Part shown: positions 43,149 to 52,513 of the stretch, piece after piece
Layout: each line of letters opens with the position of its first letter
Numbering within the stretch: the first letter of the stretch is position 1
Source of the DNA: Mycolicibacterium sphagni
Lineage (GTDB): Bacteria; Actinomycetota; Actinomycetes; Mycobacteriales; Mycobacteriaceae
Length of the DNA stretch: 64,000 nt
Direction: 5' to 3'
NCBI RefSeq assembly: GCF_002250655.1
Contig: NZ_NOZR01000025.1
Span: 32,102 to 96,101 of the forward strand
The notes under the pieces: generated by a model
What the model was told of the DNA's origin: nothing
The model's database searches: none
The model's input: the letters and a program-made list of their open reading frames with translations, nothing else
Made by a program: the position numbers and the translations under genes

Positions 43149-44516
43149 CTAGGTGTGGCCGATACGCAGCAGCTCGGCCACGTTGGCGATCTTCACCCGT
43201 GGCCGGCCGTGCGGTTCGCCGGCGCCGCGCTCGTGGGCGTCGATGATCTGCCAGTGGTCGTCGGTCACGAGCAGCGGCTGCCGGTCCACCAACCAGCGGA
43301 CCAGCTCGTCGGCGTAGTCGGGTCCGACCTCGGCCAGCTGCGCGCCGTCGAGGTCGGCCAACAGGGTGTCGACGGTGTCCTGGGAGTCTTTCTTATTGGT
43401 GCCGATGATTCCCGACGGGCCACGCTTGATCCACCCCACGACGTACTCCCTGGAGCTGCCCGCGATGCGCCCGCCTTCGTGCGGGATGGTGCCTGCGCCC
43501 TCGTCGAACGGCAGGCCGGGGACCGGGACGCCCTTGTAGCCGACCGCGCGCACCACCAGCTGGACGGGCAGCGCCTCGCGCTCGCCGGTGTCTTTGGCGA
43601 CGACTCGGCCGCTCTCGTCGGAGACCAGTTCGTTGCGGCCCAGCACGATCTCTTCCACCCGGTCGGAGCCGTGGATCTCGATGGGGGACGACTGGAACCG
43701 GAACACGATCCGGCGATGTCCGTCGGTGTGGTCCCGCTCGGCATAGTCGCGCAGCACCTTGATGTTGGCCTTGGCGATCTTGCCCGCGGCCTCGGCGTCC
43801 TCGTCGGTGATAGTGGCCAGGTCGGCCGGATCGACCACCACGTCCACACCTTCGAGCTCGCCGATCTCTCGGAGCTCCAGCGTGGTGATCGCGGACTGCA
43901 GCGGGCCGCGGCGACCCAGGATCACCACTTCCTGCACGCCACGGTCGTGCAGCGACTGCAAGGCGTGGTCGGCGATATCGGTGTTGGCCAGCACGTCGGG
44001 ATCGGTCACCAGGATGCGCGCGACGTCGATGGCGACGTTGCCATTGCCGACCACGACCGCCCGGCCGCTGGTGATGTCGGGCGCCATCTCCTCGAAGTGG
44101 GGGTGCGCGTTGTACCAGCCGACGAAGTCGACGGCGGCCACGCTGCCGGGGAGCTCCTCGCCGGGGATGCGCAGTGCCCGATCGGACTGCGCACCGACGG
44201 CGTAGACCACCGCGTCATAGCGCTCGGTGAGCTCGGCGGCGTGCACGTCCTTGCCGACGGTGATGTTGCCGAAGAAGCGGAACCGCGAATCGTTCGACGT
44301 CTTCTCGAAGGTCTTACTGATGGACTTGATTTTCGGATGGTCGGGCGCCACCCCGGACCGCACCAAACCCCAGGGGGTGGGCAGCATTTCGAGCATGTCG
44401 ACGTGCACATCCGGTCCGCCGGCGGCGACCGAGGTGTCGGCGAACTTCAGCAGCGACGCCGCCGCGAAGTAACCCGAAGGTCCCGCGCCGACGATCGCGA
44501 CATAGTAAGGACGCAT
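43149..44516 (-). CDS. fprA: NADPH-ferredoxin reductase FprA
   Basis: A 455-residue flavoprotein related to adrenodoxin reductase, which transfers electrons from NADPH to ferredoxins, for example for cytochromes P450. The FAD motif VAIVGAGPSGYFAA is at residues 6-19. VVVGNGNVAIDVARIL forms the NADP-binding region, and YVVGWIKRGPSGIIGTNKKDS is diagnostic. It is divergent from prfB, exactly as fprA (Rv3106) and prfB (Rv3105c) are arranged in M. tuberculosis. Confidence 0.94.
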   Translation of the reverse strand: MRPYYVAIVGAGPSGYFAAASLLKFADTSVAAGGPDVHVDMLEMLPTPWGLVRSGVAPDHPKIKSISKTFEKTSNDSRFRFFGNITVGKDVHAAELTERYDAVVYAVGAQSDRALRIPGEELPGSVAAVDFVGWYNAHPHFEEMAPDITSGRAVVVGNGNVAIDVARILVTDPDVLANTDIADHALQSLHDRGVQEVVILGRRGPLQSAITTLELREIGELEGVDVVVDPADLATITDEDAEAAGKIAKANIKVLRDYAERDHTDGHRRIVFRFQSSPIEIHGSDRVEEIVLGRNELVSDESGRVVAKDTGEREALPVQLVVRAVGYKGVPVPGLPFDEGAGTIPHEGGRIAGSSREYVVGWIKRGPSGIIGTNKKDSQDTVDTLLADLDGAQLAEVGPDYADELVRWLVDRQPLLVTDDHWQIIDAHERGAGEPHGRPRVKIANVAELLRIGHT

Positions 44517-44711
44517 TCTCGCGCTTTCTGTCCGGGCCCGGCCGCGCGCAAGGGGCTGTCGCGTCGCAGTCGAGGAGCGCCGCTATGGGCTGCGCGGCGC
44601 ACATCCTGGTTACGGAAGTGATGTTAGACGCGCGACCGGCTGGGCCGCCCCAGAAGTCTCAGCAGCCGCCGTGGATCACAACGTGTCGCGACGCCGGTAC
44701 CCTGAGAACCC

Positions 44712-45830
44712 GTGGACCTCGATCGTCAATCAGATATCGCCGCCCTCGACACCACCTTGACGACGGTGGAGCGAGTGCTCGACATCGACGGTCTGCGGGC
44801 CAAGATCGAGAAGCTCGAACACGAAGCCGCGGATCCCAATCTGTGGAACGACCAGAGCCACGCCCAGAGCGTCACCAGCGAGCTGTCCCATGCTCAGGGT
44901 GAGTTGCGGCGCGTCGAAGGCTTGCGGTCGCGTCTCGAGGACCTGCCGGTGCTCTACGAGATGGCAGCCGAGGAAGAAGGTGACGGCGCCGCGGACGCCC
45001 TCGCCGAAGCTGACGGGGAACTGAAGTCATTGCAGGCCGACGTCGAGGCAATGGAAGTCCGCACGCTGCTGTCCGGTGAATACGACGAGCGCGAGGCGTT
45101 GGTGACCATCCGCTCCGGCGCGGGTGGCGTGGATGCCGCCGACTGGGCCGAGATGCTGATGCGGATGTACATCCGCTGGGCCGAGCAGCACAAGTACCCC
45201 GTCGAGGTGTTCGACACCTCCTACGCCGAAGAGGCCGGCATCAAGAGCGCGACGTTCGCGGTGCACGCGCCCTACGCCTACGGCACGCTGTCGGTCGAAC
45301 AGGGCACCCACCGGCTGGTGCGGATCAGCCCGTTCGACAACCAGAACCGTCGTCAGACGTCGTTCGCCGACGTCGAGGTATTGCCCGTCGTGGAGACCGC
45401 CGACCACATCGACATTCCCGAGCAGGATGTGCGCGTGGACGTCTACCGCTCCAGTGGCCCCGGCGGTCAGTCGGTCAACACCACAGACTCGGCCGTTCGG
45501 CTCACCCACATCCCCACCGGCATCGTCGTCACCTGCCAGAACGAGAAATCGCAGCTGCAGAACAAGGTTTCTGCGATGCGCGTCCTGCAGGCCAAGCTCA
45601 TGGAGCGCAAACGCCAGGAAGAACGCGCCGAGATGGACGCCCTCAAGGGCGACGGCGGCAGTTCGTGGGGCAATCAGATGCGCTCCTATGTTCTGCACCC
45701 CTACCAAATGGTCAAGGATCTGCGCACCGAATACGAGGTCGGCAGTCCTGCGGCGGTACTGGATGGGGACATCGACGGATTCCTCGAGGCGGGGATCCGG
45801 TGGCGCAACCGACGCGATGACGACGACTGA
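44712..45830 (+). CDS. prfB: Peptide chain release factor 2
   Basis: A 372-residue RF2, which ends translation at UGA and UAA. The stop-codon reading tripeptide SPF lies in LVRISPFDNQNRRQTSF, and the peptidyl-tRNA hydrolysis motif GGQ lies in SSGPGGQSVNTTDSAVRL. The coiled N-terminal domain begins directly after GTG at 44712. Unlike E. coli, there is no internal in-frame UGA and programmed frameshift near codon 26; the gene is one continuous frame, as in other actinobacteria. It starts a run of genes through smpB. Confidence 0.95.
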   Translation: MDLDRQSDIAALDTTLTTVERVLDIDGLRAKIEKLEHEAADPNLWNDQSHAQSVTSELSHAQGELRRVEGLRSRLEDLPVLYEMAAEEEGDGAADALAEADGELKSLQADVEAMEVRTLLSGEYDEREALVTIRSGAGGVDAADWAEMLMRMYIRWAEQHKYPVEVFDTSYAEEAGIKSATFAVHAPYAYGTLSVEQGTHRLVRISPFDNQNRRQTSFADVEVLPVVETADHIDIPEQDVRVDVYRSSGPGGQSVNTTDSAVRLTHIPTGIVVTCQNEKSQLQNKVSAMRVLQAKLMERKRQEERAEMDALKGDGGSSWGNQMRSYVLHPYQMVKDLRTEYEVGSPAAVLDGDIDGFLEAGIRWRNRRDDDD

Positions 45831-46815
45831 TTTCGTGGCCTCCGCCACGCCGACTAGTTATCTGGCGTTTCCATTCGCCGATCGCTGGCATGACTTCTGG
45901 CATGGCTCGATCGGCGAGTGGATCCTGACCAGGGGTCTGCGGATCACGCTGCTGGTTCTCGGTGGTCTGCTGGCGGCCCGGTTCATCAACTGGTCGGCAC
46001 AGCGGATCTCCCGTCGCATTGACGCCGACTTCCGCGAGAGCGACGCGCTGGTCCGCTCGGAGAGCGCCAAACACCGCCAGGCCGTGGCGTCGGTCATCTC
46101 GTATGTGGCGATCGCCCTGCTGGCCGTGATGGTGGTGGTCGAAGTCACCGACGTGCTGGCCGTCCCCGTCAGCTCGCTGGTGGCGCCCGCGGCGGTTCTG
46201 GGTGCGGCCCTGGGCTTCGGCGCGCAGCGCATCGTGCAGGATCTGCTGTCCGGGTTCTTCATCATCACCGAAAAGCAGTACGGCTTCGGTGATCTGGTGT
46301 CGCTGACGGTGGCCGGTATCGCCAAGGAGGCGACCGGTACCGTCGAGGACGTCACGCTGCGGGTGACCAAGCTGCGCTCATCCGAGGGCGAGGTGCTCAC
46401 CATCCCCAACGGCCAGATCGTCAAGACCCAGAACCTGTCCAAGGACTGGGCGCGGGCCGTCATCGACATTCCGGTGCCGACCACCTCGGACCTCAACCGG
46501 GTCAACGAGGTACTGCACGGGGTTTCGGAGAAGGCGATCGCCGACCCCGGGCTGAAGGACCTTCTCCTGGATGCCCCACAGCTGATGGGAGTGGAAAGCA
46601 TCGAACTCGACACCGTCAACCTGCGCATGGTGGCGCGGACGCTGCCTGGTAAACAGTTCGAAGTAGGCCGCAAACTGCGCGTGCTGGTGATCGCCGCGTT
46701 GATGCGTGCCGGCATCGCCAGCCCGTCCGACGGTTCGCCGATGGTCGAGGCGATCGTGCACCCCGCGACCGCGGGTGGTGCCGAGGGGAACCAAGGCCCG
46801 GTGACGCCGAAGTGA
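45817..46815 (+). CDS. MscS-type mechanosensitive channel
   Basis: A 332-residue membrane protein. There are three N-terminal transmembrane helices, the third being the Gly/Ala-rich pore helix (LVAPAAVLGAALGFGAQRIVQDLLSGFFII) typical of MscS. The beta-domain follows with VEDVTLRVTKLRSSEGEVLTIPNGQIV. It would release solutes under osmotic downshock. ATG at 45817 overlaps the end of prfB by 14 bases. The order matches Rv3104c after prfB. Confidence 0.85.
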   Translation: MTTTDFVASATPTSYLAFPFADRWHDFWHGSIGEWILTRGLRITLLVLGGLLAARFINWSAQRISRRIDADFRESDALVRSESAKHRQAVASVISYVAIALLAVMVVVEVTDVLAVPVSSLVAPAAVLGAALGFGAQRIVQDLLSGFFIITEKQYGFGDLVSLTVAGIAKEATGTVEDVTLRVTKLRSSEGEVLTIPNGQIVKTQNLSKDWARAVIDIPVPTTSDLNRVNEVLHGVSEKAIADPGLKDLLLDAPQLMGVESIELDTVNLRMVARTLPGKQFEVGRKLRVLVIAALMRAGIASPSDGSPMVEAIVHPATAGGAEGNQGPVTPK

Positions 46816-47291
46816 AGTTGACGCCGACGCGTAGAGAAGGGCGCGGCTGGCCCCAGTACATCCTGTGGGGGCGCGTCCGAACGTCCACCGCCGCGCTAGT
46901 CGCGGCGTTCATCGCGGTGTGGTGGCTGTATGCGACGTACCAGCCGGTGACGCCGGTCCCGCAGGAACAGGGCACGCAGGTGGTGCCGCCGGGTTTCGTC
47001 CCCGATCCGTCCTATACCTGGGTGCCTCGCACCGAGGTCCGGGACCGCACGACGACCACGCGCACCACCACTACGACGCCAACCACCACGGAGACCACCG
47101 AGACCACCGAGAGCACGACGCCGAGCACGTCGGAGACGTCCCCGACGTCGCCCACGTCGCCGACAACCACCACATCGGCACCGCCTCCGCTGTTCCAAAT
47201 TCCGGGGCTGCCGACGCCCACACCGACGCCAACGCCGTCACCGGCCCCGGGGCAGGGGCCGATGCTCACGCCTGCGGCTCCGACGCAGTAA
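46812..47291 (+). CDS. Thr/Pro-rich membrane-anchored protein (Rv3103c-like)
   Basis: A 159-residue protein with one transmembrane helix (TSTAALVAAFIAVWWLYATYQ) and an external tail. Residues 75-125 are mostly Thr, Glu, Ser and Pro, ending in PTPTPTPTPSPAPG. The low-complexity part suggests a cell-wall spacer or O-mannosylation target. GTG at 46812 overlaps the channel stop. It sits between the channel and ftsE as Rv3103c does in M. tuberculosis; a link to envelope or division is inferred. Confidence 0.75.
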   Translation: MKLTPTRREGRGWPQYILWGRVRTSTAALVAAFIAVWWLYATYQPVTPVPQEQGTQVVPPGFVPDPSYTWVPRTEVRDRTTTTRTTTTTPTTTETTETTESTTPSTSETSPTSPTSPTTTTSAPPPLFQIPGLPTPTPTPTPSPAPGQGPMLTPAAPTQ

Positions 47292-47321
47292 CCGGCGCTC
47301 CGGCTACACTGGCGTGCCGTG

Positions 47322-48011
47322 ATGATCACCCTTGACCATGTCAGTAAGCAGTACAAGTCGTCGGCACGGCCAGCCCTCGACAACGTCAGCGTCAAGATCG
47401 ACAAGGGTGAGTTCGTCTTCCTCATCGGACCGTCGGGGTCGGGCAAATCGACGTTCATGCGGCTGTTGCTGGCCGAGGAGACACCGACCTCCGGTGAGCT
47501 TCAGGTGTCGAAGTTCCACGTCAACAAGCTCTCGGGCCGGCACATCCCCAAATTGCGCCAGGTCATCGGCTGCGTGTTCCAGGACTTCCGGCTCTTGCAG
47601 CAGAAGAGCGTGTTCGAGAATGTGGCCTTCGCGCTGGAGGTGATCGGCAAGAAGCCCGACACCATCAACCGCGTGGTGCCCGAGGTGCTGGAGATGGTGG
47701 GCCTGTCCGGCAAGGCCAACCGGCTGCCCGCCGAGCTCTCCGGCGGTGAGCAGCAGCGGGTGGCGATCGCGCGAGCATTCGTCAACCGCCCGCTGGTGCT
47801 GCTGGCCGATGAGCCCACCGGAAACCTGGACCCGGAAACCAGCAACGACATCATGGACCTGCTCGAACGGATCAACCGGACGGGCACCACAGTTTTGATG
47901 GCCACCCACGACCACCACATCGTCGACTCCATGCGCCAGCGCGTGGTGGAACTGTCCTTGGGCAGGCTTGTCCGCGATGAGCAGCGTGGTGTCTACGGAA
48001 TGGATCGTTAA
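47322..48011 (+). CDS. ftsE: Cell division ATP-binding protein FtsE
   Basis: A 229-residue ABC ATPase. Walker A GPSGSGKST is at residues 36-44, the signature LSGGEQQR at 139-146 and Walker B LLADEPTGNLD at 160-170. FtsE works with FtsX to activate peptidoglycan hydrolysis at the septum. ATG at 47322 follows an in-frame GTG at 47319; the ATG gives the length of the M. tuberculosis protein. It abuts ftsX without a gap. Confidence 0.96.
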   Translation: MITLDHVSKQYKSSARPALDNVSVKIDKGEFVFLIGPSGSGKSTFMRLLLAEETPTSGELQVSKFHVNKLSGRHIPKLRQVIGCVFQDFRLLQQKSVFENVAFALEVIGKKPDTINRVVPEVLEMVGLSGKANRLPAELSGGEQQRVAIARAFVNRPLVLLADEPTGNLDPETSNDIMDLLERINRTGTTVLMATHDHHIVDSMRQRVVELSLGRLVRDEQRGVYGMDR

Positions 48012-48905
48012 GTGCGCTTCGGCTTCCTGATCAACGAAGTCTTCACCGGGCTTCGCCGCAACGTCACGATGACCGTGGCGATGATCCTCACCACGGCGAT
48101 CTCCATCGGCCTGTTCGGTGGCGGTCTGCTGGTCGTGCGGTTGGCCGATCACTCCCGCGACATCTACCTCGACCGCGTCGAGACTCAGGTGTTCCTGAAC
48201 AACGACGTGTCGGCCAACGACCCGACGTGTGACGCCGACGCGTGTAAGGCGTTGCGCACCAAGATCGAGAAGCGCGACGACGTGCGCTCGGTCCGGTTCT
48301 TGAACCGCGACGACGCCTACAACGATGCGATCCGCAAGTTCCCGCAATACAAGGATGTAGCGAGTAAGGATTCGTTCCCGGCGTCGTTCATCGTGAAGCT
48401 GGATAATCCCGAGCAGCACAAGGAATTCGACGCTGCGATGCAGGGCCAGCCCGGTGTGCTCAACGTGCTGAACCAGAAGGAGCTGATCGACCGGCTCTTC
48501 GCGGTGCTCGACGGGTTGTCCAACGCGGCGTTCGCGGTCGCCGTGGTGCAGGCGATCGGCGCGATCTTGTTGATCGCCAACATGGTTCAAGTGGCGGCCT
48601 ACACCAGGCGAACCGAGATCGGCATCATGCGGATGGTGGGCGCCACGCGGTGGTACACCCAGCTGCCATTCCTGTTGGAGGCGGTGGTGGCCGCGACGAT
48701 CGGTGTGGTGATCGCGATCGTCGGGCTGATCGTGGTGCGGGCGCTGTTCCTGGAGAAGGCGCTCAACCAGTTCTACCAAGCCAATTTGATCGCCCGGATC
48801 GACTACGCCGACATCCTCTACATATCTCCGATCATGTTCGGCGTCGGCGTGTTGATGGCCGGTGTCACCGGCTACGTCACGCTGCGCCTGTACGTGCGGA
48901 GGTAG
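48012..48905 (+). CDS. ftsX: Cell division protein FtsX
   Basis: A 297-residue four-helix membrane protein and partner of FtsE. There is one helix near residues 20-45 (MTVAMILTTAISIGLFGGGLL). An extracellular loop of about 120 residues with two Cys (DPTCDADACKAL) would contact the hydrolase RipC in mycobacteria. Three C-terminal helices follow. GTG at 48012 starts immediately after the ftsE stop. Confidence 0.95.
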   Translation: MRFGFLINEVFTGLRRNVTMTVAMILTTAISIGLFGGGLLVVRLADHSRDIYLDRVETQVFLNNDVSANDPTCDADACKALRTKIEKRDDVRSVRFLNRDDAYNDAIRKFPQYKDVASKDSFPASFIVKLDNPEQHKEFDAAMQGQPGVLNVLNQKELIDRLFAVLDGLSNAAFAVAVVQAIGAILLIANMVQVAAYTRRTEIGIMRMVGATRWYTQLPFLLEAVVAATIGVVIAIVGLIVVRALFLEKALNQFYQANLIARIDYADILYISPIMFGVGVLMAGVTGYVTLRLYVRR

Positions 48906-48907
48906 CG

Positions 48908-49396
48908 GTGGCCAAAAATCCGGACAAGAAGCCCGAGCGCAAGATCGTCGCCACCAATCGCAAGGCGCGCCACAACTATACGATCCTCGACACCTACGAG
49001 GCCGGTGTGGTTCTGCAGGGCACCGAGGTGAAGAGCTTGCGGGAGGGTCATGCGTCGCTGGCCGACGCGTTCGCGACCGTCGACGACGGCGAGATCTGGC
49101 TGCGCAATCTGCACATCCCGGAGTATCACCACGGCTCGTGGACCAACCATGCGCCCCGGCGCAACCGCAAGCTGCTGCTGCACCGAAGCCAGATCGACAC
49201 GTTGGTGGGCAAGATCCGCGACGGCAACCTGACACTGGTGCCGCTGTCGCTGTACTTCAGCGAGGGCAAGGTCAAGGTCGAACTGGCGCTGGCCCGCGGT
49301 AAGCAGGCCCATGACAAGCGACAGGATCTGGCTCGCCGCGACGCGCAGCGTGAGGTGATCCGGGAGCTCGGCCGGCGGGTCAAGGGCAAGCTCTGA
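48908..49396 (+). CDS. smpB: SsrA-binding protein SmpB
   Basis: A 162-residue RNA-binding protein that delivers tmRNA to stalled ribosomes. Family blocks are RHNYTILDTYEAGVVLQGTEVKSLR and the basic C-terminal helix ALARGKQAHDKRQDLARRDAQREV that reads the empty mRNA channel. GTG at 48908 is two bases after the ftsX stop. Its RNA partner ssrA lies about 4 kb downstream on the same strand. Confidence 0.96.
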   Translation: MAKNPDKKPERKIVATNRKARHNYTILDTYEAGVVLQGTEVKSLREGHASLADAFATVDDGEIWLRNLHIPEYHHGSWTNHAPRRNRKLLLHRSQIDTLVGKIRDGNLTLVPLSLYFSEGKVKVELALARGKQAHDKRQDLARRDAQREVIRELGRRVKGKL

Positions 49397-49404
49397 TCGG
49401 CGTA

Positions 49405-50238
49405 GTGCTCGCGCTGGCATCGGCACTCGGGTACGGCGTCAGCGATTTCGTTGGGGGTATCGCGTCGCGGCGGGTGGCTGCGCTTCGCGTGGTGTTGATC
49501 TCGTACCCGCTGGCGATGGTCGTGCTCGGGGCGCTGGCAGTCATCGTCGGCGGCACGCTGTCCACCCCCGCGGTGGTGTGGGGACTGCTGTGCGGAGTGA
49601 GCCAGGCGTTCGGGGTCTGGTGGTTCTACGCCGCGCTGGGTGCCGGTCCGATCTCGGTGGTTTCGCCGTTGACGGCGGTGCTCGTCGCCGGTGTGCCCGT
49701 CGGCGTCGGACTTGCATTGGGGGAGCGCCCCGGCTTGATCGCCGGAATCGGAACCGTGCTGGCGCTGGTCGCCGTCGTCCTGGTGAGCAGGGAGGCCACC
49801 GACGAGGACGAGCAGCCGCACCGGTTCACGAAGAAAGTGGCGTGGCTGACCGTCGGCTCGGGCCTGGCGTTCGGCTTGAACTTCGTGCTGATCCATCAGG
49901 CGCCGGTAGAGGCGCACCTGTGGCCGTTGTTCTTCGCGCGGTTGTCGGCGACGGCGGTGGTGCTCCTGGTGGCGGCGTTCACCGGGAATTTCCATGCGCC
50001 GCGAGGACTTCCGCTGAAGCTGGCGGTCGCCGCCGCGTTTCTGGACAGCGGTGCCAACGTGTCGATGCTGCTGGCGTTGCAGGCCTCGATGTTGTCGTTG
50101 GCCAGCGTGCTGATGGCGCTCTACCCCGCTGCAACGGTGTTGCTGGCCATCGTGGTGCTGCGCGAGCGCGTCACCCGCTGGCAGGGGGTGGGCATGGTGC
50201 TAGCGCTGGCCGCCGTCGGGATGATCTCCGTCCGGTAG
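49405..50238 (+). CDS. EamA/DMT family transporter
   Basis: A 277-residue membrane protein with about ten helices in two EamA repeats, each ending in a Glu/Arg-flanked segment (GERPGLIAG, LRERVTRWQGVGMVLALAAVG). The family exports metabolites or amino acids; no substrate can be assigned. GTG at 49405 gives a start directly in the first helix, close after the smpB stop. It ends 7 bases before the convergent sulfotransferase. Confidence 0.82.
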   Translation: MLALASALGYGVSDFVGGIASRRVAALRVVLISYPLAMVVLGALAVIVGGTLSTPAVVWGLLCGVSQAFGVWWFYAALGAGPISVVSPLTAVLVAGVPVGVGLALGERPGLIAGIGTVLALVAVVLVSREATDEDEQPHRFTKKVAWLTVGSGLAFGLNFVLIHQAPVEAHLWPLFFARLSATAVVLLVAAFTGNFHAPRGLPLKLAVAAAFLDSGANVSMLLALQASMLSLASVLMALYPAATVLLAIVVLRERVTRWQGVGMVLALAAVGMISVR

Positions 50239-50245
50239 TCCGGAT

Positions 50246-51427
50246 CTAGCGCAGGGGCTCGCTCGGAACGTCGTAGCGCTCCTGGTAGGCCCGGACTCTG
50301 TCGCGCAATTCCGCGGCATCCAGTCCGGTGTCGGCCCAGGTGTACCGGTTTCCCCCGCCATCGCCAGGGTTGGCCGAAAGGTGTTCGCGCATGCGCTGTT
50401 CGGCCACGGGTGTCAGGTCCCTGCCCAGGCGAGCGTAGATGAGGTTGATGGTGTCGAACGGGTCCCGCATGAAATCGGCGAACCGTACGTTGATGACCCG
50501 ATCCGATCCGATCACGCCGTCATCCGCCCACGTCATCAAGCGGTCCAGCCCGAGAATGTTCTCGGCGGCGCATTGGCCGGCCGCGCGCTGCACGGTCGCG
50601 TTGTCGCTCGCCAGTTTCTGCAGGTGAGCGATCAGCGCGCTGATCGACGAGATCACCACCAGCGGATCGCGGTGTGTCTGAACCAGAATCGCGTCGGGAT
50701 ACTCGACCAACAGCTTGTCGAGAGTCCACAGATGCGCCGGGCTCTTCAACAGCCACTGGCCGTGCACTCCCGACTGCAGGTGCTGCAGATACTGGCGGTG
50801 GTAGCGATAAGCGGCGCCGTGGTCGGCCTCGTACATCAACCAATGCTGGTAATTGGGCATCCGGTACTGCGTGGGAAAGATCATGCTACAGAACGTGCCG
50901 CCGGTGATCCGTACGCATTCCTGGCCGCCACGCGCGCTCATCGGATGGAACTTCATGAAGCCGGGCATCAGCTGCTCGGTCATCTCCAGCTGCGCCTGGG
51001 TTTCGGCGATGCGCGGATCGGTCTCGTAGGTCTCGGGCTGGGGGACCGGGAAGGGGTGGTCGACCTCCCACGTCAGCGGTGCCCGCAGGTCGGGGTCCTG
51101 GGCGAGGAGATCGTAGAGGATCGTCGTGCCGGTGCGGGGCTGGCCGAGAATGAAGATCGGGCGCTCGATCCGTTGCTCGGCGATCTCCGGATGTGCCGTG
51201 CGCCAGGCGGTGATCTGCAGCCGGTTGCGCAGCGGGACAATGATATCCGCCGCGGCGATCTCCACGCCCAGCGGCGATAAGTCGGCTTCGGCGACGAAGT
51301 CGTCGAGCACGCGGGACAGGTTATCTCGCCAGCCGTCTTCGGCGCCGAAGTCGTCGCTCCCGGCCAGCTCGCACGCCTGCTCGATCAGCTTGTCCGGGTC
51401 AAGCCGGGCTTCCACCGCACTGGTCAT
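50246..51427 (-). CDS. Sulfotransferase family protein
   Basis: A 393-residue PAPS-dependent sulfotransferase-like protein. The 5'-phosphosulfate loop is FILGQPRTGTTILYDLLAQD, and the 3'-phosphate region is ILVQTHRDPLVVISSISAL. Mycobacteria carry many such proteins (Stf family) that sulfate lipids or glycans; the substrate is not predictable. ATG at 51427 overlaps the DUF1214 stop by one base; a GTG just before is an alternative. It ends the TetR-DUF1214-sulfotransferase operon. Confidence 0.85.
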   Translation of the reverse strand: MTSAVEARLDPDKLIEQACELAGSDDFGAEDGWRDNLSRVLDDFVAEADLSPLGVEIAAADIIVPLRNRLQITAWRTAHPEIAEQRIERPIFILGQPRTGTTILYDLLAQDPDLRAPLTWEVDHPFPVPQPETYETDPRIAETQAQLEMTEQLMPGFMKFHPMSARGGQECVRITGGTFCSMIFPTQYRMPNYQHWLMYEADHGAAYRYHRQYLQHLQSGVHGQWLLKSPAHLWTLDKLLVEYPDAILVQTHRDPLVVISSISALIAHLQKLASDNATVQRAAGQCAAENILGLDRLMTWADDGVIGSDRVINVRFADFMRDPFDTINLIYARLGRDLTPVAEQRMREHLSANPGDGGGNRYTWADTGLDAAELRDRVRAYQERYDVPSEPLR

Positions 51428-52506
51428 CACCGAATCTCCTTATCCAGCAAGGTAACTGTCACATCAGGGGCAGTCGGGTTGTCCAGCCAGCGCACGATCA
51501 TGAAGCCGCGCCGCCGTTCGCCGGTGTCGAGCCAGAATCCGTCACCGATGTCCTCGGCGCCAATCGTGAGACGAACGTATCCGTCCGGGTCGGCGGTGAC
51601 GCCTTTGTTGGTCACCGAGCTGGTGCGCATCGTCGGTTCGAGGCATTCGTGCCAGATACTCTCCAAAGTGACTGACCAGTAGCGGGTTTGGGGAGGGCGG
51701 AACGTCAATTGGAGGCTTTGGTGCGGTTCGAGGTCGAACACGCCGAGCATATAGAGGTTGTCCGGAGTGGTGTTTTCGCCGCCCAGGTTCTCCGCGCCCG
51801 AGGTGATCAGGACGTTGGGATTGTCCAGCAGGTCGGGCCGCACGGTGCGGTGCAGGGTGGTGAGTTTGACGATGGTCCAGCCCATCGCGGTGAGCTGTCC
51901 GGCCAGCGCCTCGTCAGTCAACGGCGCGGGTGGCGGCGCCTCGCCGAGCAGGGAGACATCCAGGTGGACAGGGATTTCGGTGGTCGGGTCGCCGACGTAA
52001 TCGCGGACCACGATCGAGGTGGCGTCCTCGGGGATCTCCACGAACTGAGCTCCGGCCAGGTCGCTCTCGGCGGGACGGGAGGCGGCGAAGACGACGTCGA
52101 ACCGGCCGCCGTCGTCGAGCACGAGATCACGGTCGGACAGGTAATTGCTCATCCGGCGAGGGTTCATCCCGGTGCCGGCCAGGACCTGCAGGCCCAGGTA
52201 GGCCGACGTGCCGCGGGTGCCGGTGATGCGGTAGGCCCGGTCGCCGCTGATCATCGCCAGGGGATAGGTGCCATGCGGATTGGGTCCACCGATAAGGCGA
52301 TACGGGTTGCTCATGTCGACGAAATGCGGATGGTCTGGGTCGGTGTCGACCGAGAGTTCGGTGCACAGGGCCGTCACCCGATTGAGTACGCGCAGCCCTT
52401 CGAGCAGCTCGCGTTCGTCGCGGGCATCCTCGGTGATCTGGCCGGTCAGGTCGTCGAGGACTTTGCGAACGAATCCCCAAGCCTCCAGCGACTTTTCGCC
52501 ACTCAT
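51427..52506 (-). CDS. DUF1214 domain-containing protein
   Basis: A 359-residue protein with the C-terminal DUF1214 block (PPQTRYWSVTLESIWHECLEPT, then DGYVRLTIGAEDIGDGFWLDTGERRRGFMIVRW). DUF1214 proteins often occur beside sulfotransferases and TetR regulators in mycobacteria; the biochemical role is not known. ATG at 52506 has GAGGAGC upstream; the longer frame from 52554 is rejected. Confidence 0.82.
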   Translation of the reverse strand: MSGEKSLEAWGFVRKVLDDLTGQITEDARDERELLEGLRVLNRVTALCTELSVDTDPDHPHFVDMSNPYRLIGGPNPHGTYPLAMISGDRAYRITGTRGTSAYLGLQVLAGTGMNPRRMSNYLSDRDLVLDDGGRFDVVFAASRPAESDLAGAQFVEIPEDATSIVVRDYVGDPTTEIPVHLDVSLLGEAPPPAPLTDEALAGQLTAMGWTIVKLTTLHRTVRPDLLDNPNVLITSGAENLGGENTTPDNLYMLGVFDLEPHQSLQLTFRPPQTRYWSVTLESIWHECLEPTMRTSSVTNKGVTADPDGYVRLTIGAEDIGDGFWLDTGERRRGFMIVRWLDNPTAPDVTVTLLDKEIR

Positions 52507-52513
52507 TTGCTCC

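Noticed and set aside
44712..44850. Programmed frameshift in prfB
   Set aside because: The frame is continuous from GTG with no early in-frame TGA, so the E. coli-type autoregulatory frameshift is absent.
47041..47200. Tandem DNA repeat in the ACC/ACG-rich stretch
   Set aside because: It reflects the Thr/Pro-rich codons of the Rv3103c-like protein rather than an independent repeat unit.
47304..49235. 643-codon open frame on the minus strand
   Set aside because: Antisense to ftsE, ftsX and smpB, all of which are clearly genuine.
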